In this document: positions 1-6,735 of the stretch, in pieces
How positions within the stretch are numbered: position 1 is the first letter of the stretch
How the letters are laid out: each line of letters opens with the position of its first letter
Assembly: GCA_964612085.1 (NCBI GenBank)
Contig: CAZTCJ010000079.1
Coordinates: 1-16,864, forward strand
DNA from: CAZTCJ01 sp964612085
Lineage (GTDB): Bacteria; Pseudomonadota; Alphaproteobacteria; JAJFIK01
DNA: 16,864 nucleotides
Direction of reading: 5' to 3'
The notes under the pieces: model-generated
Seen by the model: the letters and a program-made list of their open reading frames with translations, nothing else
What the model was told of the DNA's origin: nothing
The model's database searches: none
Position numbers and translations under genes: made by a program

Positions 1-55
1 TAGCCGAAGCACCAGATTTACAGTCTGGCGGTTTTAACCACTCACCCACCCCTCC
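1..55 (-). tRNA. tRNA-Tyr (anticodon GTA), 3' part outside the window
   Basis: Read on the minus strand from base 55, the sequence has a GGAGGGG acceptor 5' half, T8, a D-arm with GAGTGG, and the anticodon stem-loop CCAGA-CTGTAAA-TCTGG carrying GTA. It continues into the long variable arm typical of class II tRNA-Tyr, where the window ends. The T-arm and acceptor 3' half lie beyond the left edge. The gene diverges from rlmB. Confidence 0.93.
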
Positions 56-116
56 CCAGGGTTGGCCGTGATGGCCGGGCGATCGGGGCAGGCCGTGCGG
101 CCCGCCGGAAGAGGTG

Positions 117-145
117 GATTAAGGCCCAACCGCCCCTGGTGTCAA
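117..145 (-). promoter_or_regulatory. Sigma70-type promoter for tRNA-Tyr
   Basis: On the minus strand a perfect -35 TTGACA (145-140) is followed by a 17-base spacer and a -10-like TTAATC (122-117). A start near base 110 would give a leader of roughly 55 bases before the tRNA 5' end at 55. The G+C-rich sequence after the -10 fits a stable-RNA promoter. Transcription start is inferred from spacing only. Confidence 0.7.
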
Positions 146-151
146 GGAAAG

Positions 152-167
152 CCGTGAAATTTCACGG
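152..167. promoter_or_regulatory. 16-bp perfect palindrome, possible operator
   Basis: CCGTGAAATTTCACGG is a perfect two-fold palindrome with no spacer. It lies 6 bases upstream of the -35 of the tRNA-Tyr promoter and 35 bases upstream of the rlmB ATG, so a protein bound here could influence either unit. The regulator is unknown. Confidence 0.4.
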
Positions 168-183
168 GCCCCGATGGCAGAGG

Positions 184-197
184 GGCGCTTTTGCGCC
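184..197 (+). other. Small stem-loop just before the rlmB start
   Basis: GGCGC-TTTT-GCGCC can form a 5-bp GC stem with a T4 loop. It ends 5 bases before the first rlmB ATG, where a Shine-Dalgarno sequence would normally be, and no Shine-Dalgarno is visible there. It may limit translation initiation or may be chance in GC-rich DNA. Confidence 0.3.
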
Positions 198-202
198 TAT
201 AG

Positions 203-1015
203 ATGCGGGCCATGACCACGCACAAGACAAACACCGGACACGCAGGCAGGCCGGGCCCCAAAGGTCCGCCCTACGCCCGCAGCCGCGACACGGCGGATGA
301 GGAGCCGCGCACGGTCTGGCTTTACGGCATCCACGCGGTCGAAGCCGCGCTGGCCAATCCGGCCCGCAAGCGCATCCGCTTCCTGGCGAGCCGCAACGCC
401 GCCCAGCATTTGCCCGAGGGCCTGGGCGAGCCGGAAATCCTGGCCCCGGACTCCATCGCGGGCATGCTGCCGCCGGGCGCGGTGCATCAGGGTCTGGCGC
501 TCCTGACCGAGCCTCTGCCGGACCCGGACCTCTCCGAGAGTACGCTGCCCATCGATCCCGCCCGGCCCGTGGTGCTGCTCGATCACGTGACCGACCCGCA
601 GAATGTGGGCGCGGTGCTGCGCTCAGCCGCCGCCTTCGGCGCGCGGGCCGTGGTCACCACCCAGCGGCGCTCGCCGCCGGTCACCGGCACCCTCGCCAAG
701 GCCGCCACCGGCGCGGTGGAGCATGTGCCCTATGTGCGGGTGCAGAACCTGGCCCGGGCCATGGAGCACCTGTCCCAGGCGGGCTACCGGCTTGTCGGCC
801 TGGCGGAGGACGGCGGCACGGCCCTGCCCGCTTTGCGCACGCCCCAGCCCGTGGCCCTGGCGCTTGGCGCGGAAGGCGAAGGCCTGCGCGCGCTGACCCG
901 GGAGAAATGCGACGATCTGGTGCGTCTGCCCACACAAGGGCCGATCTCCAGCCTGAATGTCTCGAACGCGGCGGCCATTGCGCTTTATCATCTGACCGCC
1001 ATGCGGGAGGGATAG
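203..1015 (+). CDS. rlmB: 23S rRNA (guanosine-2'-O-)-methyltransferase RlmB, TrmH/SpoU family
   Basis: SAM-dependent methylation of the 2'-hydroxyl of a peptidyl-transferase-loop guanosine in 23S rRNA (G2251 in E. coli) is the known role of this family. The 270-residue product has a basic disordered N-terminus (1-36), a SpoU substrate-binding domain beginning VWLYGIHAVEAAL (38-50), and a SPOUT methylase domain from about 122. The three SpoU motifs are present: DPQNVGAVLRSAAAFG (131-146, with the catalytic-type Asn and Arg), LALGAEGEGLR (219-229), and LPTQGPISSLNVSNAAAIAL (242-261). Length is slightly above the usual 245-250 because of the N-terminal tail. Neither ATG at 203 nor ATG at 212 has a clear ribosome binding site; 203 is kept as the longer reading. 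The 54-base gap to aidB suggests cotranscription. TrmH-type tRNA methylases are related, but the N-terminal binding domain favours RlmB. Confidence 0.92.
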   Translation: MRAMTTHKTNTGHAGRPGPKGPPYARSRDTADEEPRTVWLYGIHAVEAALANPARKRIRFLASRNAAQHLPEGLGEPEILAPDSIAGMLPPGAVHQGLALLTEPLPDPDLSESTLPIDPARPVVLLDHVTDPQNVGAVLRSAAAFGARAVVTTQRRSPPVTGTLAKAATGAVEHVPYVRVQNLARAMEHLSQAGYRLVGLAEDGGTALPALRTPQPVALALGAEGEGLRALTREKCDDLVRLPTQGPISSLNVSNAAAIALYHLTAMREG

Positions 1016-1069
1016 GCTCCTGCAATCCCTGTTGGCATGTGCCTTAAGAAAGACGAACCGGAGCGCCCG

Positions 1070-2734
1070 ATGGCCTATTACCGTCCCCGTACAGAACTGC
1101 GCAGCCACGACGTGACCAACCAGGCGCCGCCCTTCGAGGAGGTCAATCTCTACGATCTCGACACGCCCTTGAACGAGGCGGTGCGCTGGGCCGGTGCGGT
1201 GTGGGCGGACGATAAGTTCCGGGTGCTGGGCGCGCGGGTGGGCTCGGCGGAAGTCTTCGAATGGGCCATGCTCGCGAACCGGCACACGCCCGTGCTCAAA
1301 AGCTTCGACCGCTACGGCCGGCGCATCGACGAGGTGGAGTTTCATCCCGCCTATCACGCCCTGATGGATCTGGGCACCCGCCACGAGATCGCGTCCATCG
1401 CCTGGACGGCTCGCCAAGGCGGGCATACGGCCCATGTGGTGCTGGAATATCTCTTTGCACAGATCGAGCAAGGGGTGTGCTGCCCGCTGACCATGACCTA
1501 TGCCAGCGTGCCCGCCCTGCGCCACCAGCCCGAGGTGGCGGATCGGTGGGTGCCCTTGATCCAGGCCGCCACTTACGATTCCTCGTCCCGTCCGATGGCG
1601 GAGAAACGGGGCGTGACCATCGGCATGGCCATGACCGAAAAGCAAGGCGGCTCGGATGTGCGCGCCAACACCACCCGGGCAGTGGCGGAAGGCACAGGTG
1701 GTCCGGGGGCGGCCTATCGGCTGACCGGGCATAAATGGTTCTGCTCCGCGCCCATGTGCGACGCGTTCCTGACGCTCGCCTATGCGGAGGGCGGCCTGTC
1801 CTGTTTCCTGGTGCCCCGCTGGGAGCCCGGCGGCGAGCGCAATCGCGGCTTCCAGATCATGCGGCTGAAGGACAAGCTGGGCGACCGCTCCAATGCCTCC
1901 AGCGAGATCGAATACCACGACGCCTACGGCGTGCTTCTGGGCGAGGAAGGGCGCGGACTGACCGTCATTATGCAGATGGTCCAGCACACCCGGCTCGATA
2001 CGATCCTGGCGCCCGCGGGCTATATGCGCCATGCGCTGGCCAATGCGGTCTGGCACACCGCCCACCGGTCGGCCTTCCAGAAAAAGCTGATCGACCAGCC
2101 GCTGATGCAGCGTGTGCTGGCCGATCTGGCTCTTGAGTCCGAGGCCGCGACGGCGCTCGTCATGCGCATCGCCCAGAGCTTCGATGACGCCGCAACCGAT
2201 CCGCAGGCAGCGGAATTTGCCCGGCTCGCCACGCCCGTCGCCAAATACTGGGTCAACAAGCGGGTGCCGGGTTTCGTCTATGAGGCCATGGAATGCCATG
2301 GCGGCGCGGGCTATGTGGAGGAGTCGATCCTGCCCCGGCTCTACCGCCAAGCGCCGCTGAACAGCATCTGGGAAGGCTCCGGCAATGTGATCTGCCTCGA
2401 TGTGCTGCGCGCCATGCAGCGCCATCCGGAGGCGGTGAGCGCGTTCATGGCCGAGCTGCAAAAGGCAGCGGGCCAGAACCGGACCTATGACGGCGCGCTC
2501 GAAACGATGAAGGGCCTGCTGAAGCCCGGCGCGGTCGCCGAGGCCCAAGCCCGTCAGCTCACGGAAAATCTGGCGCTGCTGCTTCAAGCGAGCCTGCTGA
2601 TCCGCCATGCCCCCGGCTTCGTGGCGGACGCGTTCTGCGCCGCGCGCCTGTCGGAACACCGGGCCATGGTCTATGGCGCCCTGCCCGATGGTGCGGATGC
2701 ACGCGCGCTCATCGCCCGCGCCTTGCCACTCTGA
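1070..2734 (+). CDS. aidB: AidB-like acyl-CoA dehydrogenase, adaptive response to alkylation
   Basis: A FAD-binding acyl-CoA-dehydrogenase-fold protein. E. coli AidB is induced in the Ada response, binds DNA and has weak isovaleryl-CoA dehydrogenase activity. The 554-residue product matches AidB along its length: HDVTNQAPPFEEVNLY near the N-terminus (13-28), FHPAYHALM (91-99), the flavin-side motif MTEKQGGSDVRANTTR (188-203), GHKWFCSAP (220-228), LKDKLGDRSNASSEIE (266-281), and NSIWEGSGNVICLDVLR (431-447), whose Glu435 aligns with the catalytic-base position. Length agrees with the E. coli protein (about 540). The ATG at 1070 is chosen because GGAG (1060-1063) precedes it by 6 bases; an upstream in-frame ATG at 1037 has no such site. 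It follows rlmB closely, with no Ada gene or obvious Ada-type operator in view. The substrate remains unknown for this family. Confidence 0.93.
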   Translation: MAYYRPRTELRSHDVTNQAPPFEEVNLYDLDTPLNEAVRWAGAVWADDKFRVLGARVGSAEVFEWAMLANRHTPVLKSFDRYGRRIDEVEFHPAYHALMDLGTRHEIASIAWTARQGGHTAHVVLEYLFAQIEQGVCCPLTMTYASVPALRHQPEVADRWVPLIQAATYDSSSRPMAEKRGVTIGMAMTEKQGGSDVRANTTRAVAEGTGGPGAAYRLTGHKWFCSAPMCDAFLTLAYAEGGLSCFLVPRWEPGGERNRGFQIMRLKDKLGDRSNASSEIEYHDAYGVLLGEEGRGLTVIMQMVQHTRLDTILAPAGYMRHALANAVWHTAHRSAFQKKLIDQPLMQRVLADLALESEAATALVMRIAQSFDDAATDPQAAEFARLATPVAKYWVNKRVPGFVYEAMECHGGAGYVEESILPRLYRQAPLNSIWEGSGNVICLDVLRAMQRHPEAVSAFMAELQKAAGQNRTYDGALETMKGLLKPGAVAEAQARQLTENLALLLQASLLIRHAPGFVADAFCAARLSEHRAMVYGALPDGADARALIARALPL

Positions 2735-2741
2735 GCAACGG

Positions 2742-2755
2742 ATAGATCGATCTAT
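2742..2755. promoter_or_regulatory. 14-bp perfect palindrome between aidB and the esterase gene
   Basis: ATAGATCGATCTAT is a perfect palindrome 8 bases after the aidB stop, in an AT-rich 73-base gap. No T-tract follows on either strand, so it does not look like an intrinsic terminator. It could be an operator for the esterase gene starting at 2808. TATAAG at 2760-2765 resembles a -10 element, but I see no matching -35. Confidence 0.3.
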
Positions 2756-2807
2756 GCCGTATAAGACATAGTAATGTATTTCATCCTTTCATTTTTCGGG
2801 GATCGGC

Positions 2808-3845
2808 ATGCACGCATTTTCCGGATTTCTAAGGCAGAGCCTGTTTATTGTCCTGATCTGGGCTTTTCACAACGAAGCCCTGGCGCAATCCTCCGACCCA
2901 ACTCGGTATTTCGACAGACAGAATTTGCGCGTCACGGAAGCCGACGGCACCATACGTACCCGGTCCTTTCTGGTTTACCGGCCACAACGCCTATCAGGAC
3001 GCACGCCACTTGTGATCCTGTTTCATGGAGGATCGGAAAACGCGGAAAAATCCATCAGGCATACCGATGGCTTGTGGGAACAGTTGGCGGACGAAAAAGG
3101 CTTTACCATCGCCGTGCCCCAGGGCCGGACTGCTAAAGGCACCAATGAAGGTGGCCCGCGCGCCAAGCGCTATTGGAACGATTGCCGGGTCACGGATCCA
3201 CAGAGCGAATGGTCCACATGGGACGATGTTGCGTTTACCGATCAACTGATCGACTGGTTCGACGACAGAGGTCTCGTGGATCTGGAGCGGATTTATGCCA
3301 ACGGGGCGTCCAATGGCGGCAACATGACCTTGCGGCTGGCCTTCGAACTTGCCGAACGCTTCGCGGGCTTCGCACCATCGATTGCATATGGCCCGCCTGC
3401 TGATGATCCGGAACAGAATGAATGCACCGGTCCCACAGTTCGCGTACCCATGTTGTTGACCTATGGGACAGCGGACCGCCTTAACCCGCCCGATATACGC
3501 GGATGCAAGGAAGCTGACTGCCGCAGAGGCGCTCAGCAATCCTATGACGATTTTATCGACTTCTGGACCGGTTGGTACAGCGTGACCGACCATAGCATTC
3601 GGGACATCCCGGACCGAGTTCAAGGGGATGGTCCGCGCGCTTGTGAAACCCGACGCTCCAGCACCCAAACACAAATCGATTATCTCAAAGACAATACCGT
3701 CTGGCTGCGGGTCCGCCGCGTCAATTGCGGCGGGCATAGCGAACCGGGTTTGCGCCAATGGGGCGCTTTGGCCCGTGTCCTCGTGGGATGGCGCAATCTG
3801 GATGATCCGGCACCGGTCTATATCACGGATTTCTGGGGTCTTTAG
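2808..3845 (+). CDS. Secreted alpha/beta-hydrolase esterase, feruloyl esterase / PHB depolymerase (LpqC-like) family
   Basis: Predicted exported serine esterase; family members cleave hydroxycinnamate esters on plant polysaccharides or short polyhydroxyalkanoates. The 345-residue product starts with a signal peptide (hydrophobic 11-20, likely cleavage after ALA at about 24-26). Visible catalytic elements are the oxyanion HGG (73-75), nucleophile Ser168 in GASNGGN (166-172), acid Asp223 in GTADRLNPP, and His310 in NCGGHSEPG. Several Cys residues (126, 206, 233, 238, 279, 307) would allow periplasmic or extracellular disulfides. The gene sits in a locally lower-GC stretch (30 of 60 G/C at 2821-2880 versus 37 of 60 at 2341-2400 in aidB), which may mean acquisition. 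Its last 23 bases overlap the end of the convergent downstream gene. The fold and triad are well supported; the exact substrate cannot be read from the sequence. Confidence 0.83.
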   Translation: MHAFSGFLRQSLFIVLIWAFHNEALAQSSDPTRYFDRQNLRVTEADGTIRTRSFLVYRPQRLSGRTPLVILFHGGSENAEKSIRHTDGLWEQLADEKGFTIAVPQGRTAKGTNEGGPRAKRYWNDCRVTDPQSEWSTWDDVAFTDQLIDWFDDRGLVDLERIYANGASNGGNMTLRLAFELAERFAGFAPSIAYGPPADDPEQNECTGPTVRVPMLLTYGTADRLNPPDIRGCKEADCRRGAQQSYDDFIDFWTGWYSVTDHSIRDIPDRVQGDGPRACETRRSSTQTQIDYLKDNTVWLRVRRVNCGGHSEPGLRQWGALARVLVGWRNLDDPAPVYITDFWGL

Positions 3846-4395
3846 ACATTTGCCGTGCCACTCTAGCCGCCATGCGCTCGCGCAATTCGGCGTCTTCCTC
3901 ATCAACCGCCACCAGATCGGTCTTCACCAGGGTCTCAAGCTCCCGGTAGAGATTGGGACGGGCGAGCAGACGGCGCATATCCTCGATATAGGGCTCGAAA
4001 AAGAGATAGATCCGGCGGATCTGGCAGCCGCGCACGGTGCGGACGAATTTGCGGTCGAGCGTACCCCATAGGTAAGACGCGGCCACATGCTGATAATAAT
4101 TCAGGGTCAGGCGGATATGCTTGTGGATATCGTCCGGCAGATCGTCGGCAAAGCGCACGTCTTCCGGATTGAAATCGCACGTCCCGAAGGCCTCGCGTTT
4201 GGCCATCAATTCGTACAAGACGTAATCCGCATGGGCCAGGGGTTCGGAATCCACCACCTTGGCCAGAAGGACTTGCGTATGCTCCCGCCGCTCGCGCCGC
4301 TGATTGATGATGAAGCCGCTCAAGGCCGCGATGATCAGCACCACGACGGCGATCGCCTCGACGAGCGGTTCAAGGAACGGATACAGGCTCTCCAT
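3823..4395 (-). CDS. DUF4760-like single-pass membrane protein
   Basis: The 190-residue product has one N-terminal membrane segment (about 13-30), a basic stop (NQRRERREH, 31-39) that places the rest in the cytoplasm, and a helical domain to about 160. LNYYQHVAASYLWGTLDR (98-115) followed by FFEPYIEDMRRLLARPNLY (132-150) fits the DUF4760 pattern, a family of unknown function. A charged tail follows. The gene is 25 bases downstream of abgT on the same strand, preceded by an AGGG-type ribosome site; a small stem-loop (4415-4430) covers the abgT stop. It is therefore probably cotranscribed with abgT, though nothing shows a functional link. Its end overlaps the convergent esterase gene by 23 bases. 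Confidence 0.7.
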   Translation of the reverse strand: MESLYPFLEPLVEAIAVVVLIIAALSGFIINQRRERREHTQVLLAKVVDSEPLAHADYVLYELMAKREAFGTCDFNPEDVRFADDLPDDIHKHIRLTLNYYQHVAASYLWGTLDRKFVRTVRGCQIRRIYLFFEPYIEDMRRLLARPNLYRELETLVKTDLVAVDEEDAELRERMAARVARQMSKDPRNP

Positions 4396-4420
4396 GACCG
4401 GCCCTAAAGGCCCCGCCGCC

Positions 4421-5971
4421 TTATTGCGGCAGGGAATATTGAATGACGGCGCCGGGCCCGAGCGGCAGGCCGAGGATCACCCACAAGGCGGTCATGGTTG
4501 TGCCCACCGCCAGAACCCATAGCCCATAGGGGATCATCGCCGCCATCAGGGAGCCAAGACCGAAATCCTTCTGCCAACGCTGGCAGAAGGTGAGCGCCAG
4601 CGGGAAATAGACCATCAGCGGCGTGACGATATTGGTGGCGGAATCGCCAACCCGGTAGGCCGCCGTAGTCATTTCCGGGCTGATGTTCAAGAGCATCAGC
4701 ATGGGCACCAACACCGGTGCCAGAAGGCCCCATTTGGCCGAGGCCGAGCCGACGAACAGGTTCACGCCGCCGCCCAGCAGAATGATCATGACGAGGAGCA
4801 CCGGGGCCGGCAGGCCGCTTGCCTCCAGCACGCTCGCGCCGTTGATCGCCAGAATGATCCCCAGATTGGACCAGTTGAAGAAGGCCACGAAATGGGCGGC
4901 CACGAAGGCGAGCACGATATAGTAGCTCATATCCGCCATGGCCTTGGACATCATCTGCACCACATCGCGATGGGACCGGACGGTCTTGGCCGCGATGCCA
5001 TAGGCGATGGCGGTCGTCAGGAACAGGATGAAGAAGAACGCCACCAGGGATTCATAGAACGGCCGGAGCTGGAACGCCGGTTCAGCACCCGCGTCGCGCA
5101 AAGGCGCGCCGGGCCCGAAGCCCAGATAAAACCAGAAAAGGGTCACGCCAACAGTGACCAGGCCCGCCCATTTCAGGCCGCTGCGCTCCTCGGGCTTCAG
5201 CTCGGTCTCATTGAGCGTGTCCAGGCCCTCGGGCGTGCTCCAGGCCCCCAGACGCGGCTCGATAAAGCGGTCCGTGACGATCCAGATCACCGGCAGATAA
5301 AGCACCAGCATGGCCGCGATGAAGTACCAGTTGCCCGCGATATTGGCGGTCCAGCCGGGCTCCAGGATCTGGGCGGCCGGTTCGGTGATACCGAGTAGCA
5401 GGGCGTCGAGCTGGCCGGGCAGCAGATTCGCGGAGAAGCCGCCGGAAACGGCCGCGAAGGCCGCCGCGATCCCTGCGATGGGATGGCGCCCGGCGGCGGC
5501 GAAAATCACGCCCGCCAGGGGCACCAGCACCACATAGGCCGCGTCGGCCGCCAGATTGCCCATCATGGCGACGAAGGCGACGGAGGGCGTCAGGAACGAG
5601 GACGGCGCCAGACGGACACCCGCGCGCATGGCCGTGCCGAACAGCCCGGCCCGTTCCGCCACGCCCGCCCCCAGCATGACCACGAGCACATAGCCCAAGG
5701 GCGCAAAATGGGTGAGCGTCTGGGGCATCTCCACGGCAAAGCGGCGGATCTGTTCGCCCGCCAGCAGGCTCTGGGCCTCGACCACTTCCTTGGTCACCGG
5801 ATTGACCACGGACATGCCGGTCACGGAGGCGACGACGCTCACGACCACCAGGGCGGCAATCAGCCACACGAAAATCAGCACCGGATCGGGCAGCGCATTG
5901 CCCGTGCGCTCGATCCAGCCCAAAACGCCTTTCAATTCGCTTGGTTTGCCCGTTTGGCCCGTATCTGACAT
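4421..5971 (-). CDS. abgT: AbgT-family transporter (p-aminobenzoyl-glutamate / antimetabolite efflux type)
   Basis: A polytopic inner-membrane protein of 516 residues, the usual AbgT length. E. coli AbgT imports p-aminobenzoyl-glutamate, a folate breakdown product; the homologues MtrF and YdaH export sulfonamides and p-aminobenzoate. Diagnostic stretches are GWIERTGNALPDPVLIF (18-34), GNLAADAAYVVLVPL (138-152), SANLLPGQLDALLLGITEP (180-198), GSASAKWGLLAPVLVPML (408-425) and YRVGDSATNIVTPLMVYFP (439-457), the last two forming the paired re-entrant/ion-site regions. An AGAAGGGG ribosome site about 8 bases before the ATG supports the start. No p-aminobenzoyl-glutamate hydrolase genes (abgA/B) are nearby, so the role in salvage or efflux is open. 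An intrinsic terminator lies just upstream, so the gene needs its own promoter, which I could not define. Confidence 0.92.
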   Translation of the reverse strand: MSDTGQTGKPSELKGVLGWIERTGNALPDPVLIFVWLIAALVVVSVVASVTGMSVVNPVTKEVVEAQSLLAGEQIRRFAVEMPQTLTHFAPLGYVLVVMLGAGVAERAGLFGTAMRAGVRLAPSSFLTPSVAFVAMMGNLAADAAYVVLVPLAGVIFAAAGRHPIAGIAAAFAAVSGGFSANLLPGQLDALLLGITEPAAQILEPGWTANIAGNWYFIAAMLVLYLPVIWIVTDRFIEPRLGAWSTPEGLDTLNETELKPEERSGLKWAGLVTVGVTLFWFYLGFGPGAPLRDAGAEPAFQLRPFYESLVAFFFILFLTTAIAYGIAAKTVRSHRDVVQMMSKAMADMSYYIVLAFVAAHFVAFFNWSNLGIILAINGASVLEASGLPAPVLLVMIILLGGGVNLFVGSASAKWGLLAPVLVPMLMLLNISPEMTTAAYRVGDSATNIVTPLMVYFPLALTFCQRWQKDFGLGSLMAAMIPYGLWVLAVGTTMTALWVILGLPLGPGAVIQYSLPQ

Positions 5972-6016
5972 GGCTGCCGCCCCTTCTGTTGCCCTCTCAG
6001 AAGCTTAGCCATGTCT

Positions 6017-6058
6017 GGAACAAAACGAAACCGCCGCTCATGGGGTACCGGGCGGCGG
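6017..6058 (-). terminator. Intrinsic terminator after the PrcB-like gene
   Basis: On the minus strand CCGCCGC (6058-6052), a 14-base loop and GCGGCGG (6037-6031) form a strong 7-bp GC stem, directly followed by TTTCGTTTTGTT. It lies 10 bases past the stop of the PrcB-like gene and before abgT, so it separates the two transcription units. Confidence 0.75.
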
Positions 6059-6068
6059 ATCGGGGGCG

Positions 6069-6566
6069 TTATCGCAGGCCCGGATCGTCGGATTCTTCGT
6101 CCGGTTCCTGCAATTCCTGGCGCTTGTCGAGCACCACTTTCCGGCCCGCGCCGTCGATCAACAGGATGACGTAAGGTGCCGTGGTCCCGGCGGCGGCCAC
6201 TTCCGTGGGTGTGATGGTGCTCGTTTTGACCTCGATGCGGCCGTTATCGGCTTCCACGCGCTTGACGTGGATCTGATAGCCGCCGGTGGGCTGCTCACCC
6301 ATGAAGATGGCCACGCCAGTCTGATCGCCTTCCACGAGCGGCTTGGGCGGCTCCTGGCCGATCAGTGACCAGAGCTGGAGCCACTGGTCATTGGTCGTGG
6401 CCACGAATTGCCCAGCGTCTGCAGGACCTTGCTGGCCCTTAAATTCGCTGAAGGCAAGCTTCTCACCCGCCCAAGCCAAGGGGCCGAGCGGTGGGCTCGA
6501 TATGAAAAACGGCCCTAGGAGGGCCGCGCCTATGAGCCAAAGGGTGGCCCATTGCCGGTCAGTCAT
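6069..6566 (-). CDS. PrcB_C-domain exported/anchored protein
   Basis: The 165-residue product has an N-terminal hydrophobic signal/anchor (about 8-25), then a short domain resembling the C-terminal domain of PrcB, a subunit of the Treponema denticola dentilisin protease complex. The best anchor is GVAIFMGEQPTGGYQIHVKR (84-103), matching the family's F-x-G-x-x-PTGGY core, followed by beta-strand-rich APYVILLID (130-138). The C-terminus is acidic (QEPDEESDD). The start at 6566 is chosen because GGGGGAGG ends about 6 bases before this ATG; a longer reading from 6587 lacks such a site. No protease gene is adjacent, so a protease-complex role is not supported here; such stand-alone domains are of unknown function. 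It ends 10 bases before a strong terminator. Confidence 0.72.
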   Translation of the reverse strand: MTDRQWATLWLIGAALLGPFFISSPPLGPLAWAGEKLAFSEFKGQQGPADAGQFVATTNDQWLQLWSLIGQEPPKPLVEGDQTGVAIFMGEQPTGGYQIHVKRVEADNGRIEVKTSTITPTEVAAAGTTAPYVILLIDGAGRKVVLDKRQELQEPDEESDDPGLR

Positions 6567-6679
6567 CCAGTACCTCCCCCAGTACACGGGGCAGTCTGGA
6601 TCATAGTCGGGATTATGACCAAGATCAGACCGTCCTGCGCGCGCGGATCTGTGATGCTTTCACGTTCGTAAGGTTCCAT
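6563..6679 (-). CDS. Possible 38-codon ORF coupled to the PrcB-like gene
   Basis: Minus-strand ATG at 6679 opens 38 codons beginning MEPYERESITD and ending APCTGGGTG. Its TGA stop overlaps the ATG of the PrcB-like gene in an ATGA arrangement, the classic layout for translational coupling. It contains a short hydrophobic run, LILVIIPTM. There is no evident ribosome binding site before its ATG, and the downstream gene has its own strong one, so this may be chance. No similarity is recognised. Confidence 0.25.
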   Translation of the reverse strand: MEPYERESITDPRAQDGLILVIIPTMIQTAPCTGGGTG

Positions 6680-6706
6680 ATCCGGCGAAATGACGATCAG
6701 ATCACG

Positions 6707-6735
6707 TATAAAGTGCAGGTTTTATGTGCCTGCAC
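6707..6735 (-). terminator. Terminator overlapping the metG stop
   Basis: On the minus strand GTGCAGG (6735-6729), a 9-base loop containing the metG TAA, and CCTGCAC (6719-6713) form a perfect 7-bp stem followed by TTTATA. The hairpin begins inside the last metG codons. The T-tract is short, so termination efficiency is uncertain. Confidence 0.55.

Noticed and set aside
623..2659. Long minus-strand open frame (678 codons) across rlmB and aidB
   Set aside because: Antisense shadow of two strongly recognised genes; composition is Gly/Arg/His-rich with no domain, as expected opposite GC-biased codons.
6664..6676. GTTC-N5-GTTC as an alphaproteobacterial LexA (SOS) box
   Set aside because: The known spacing is seven bases; five does not fit, and the adjacent gene is not a typical SOS gene.
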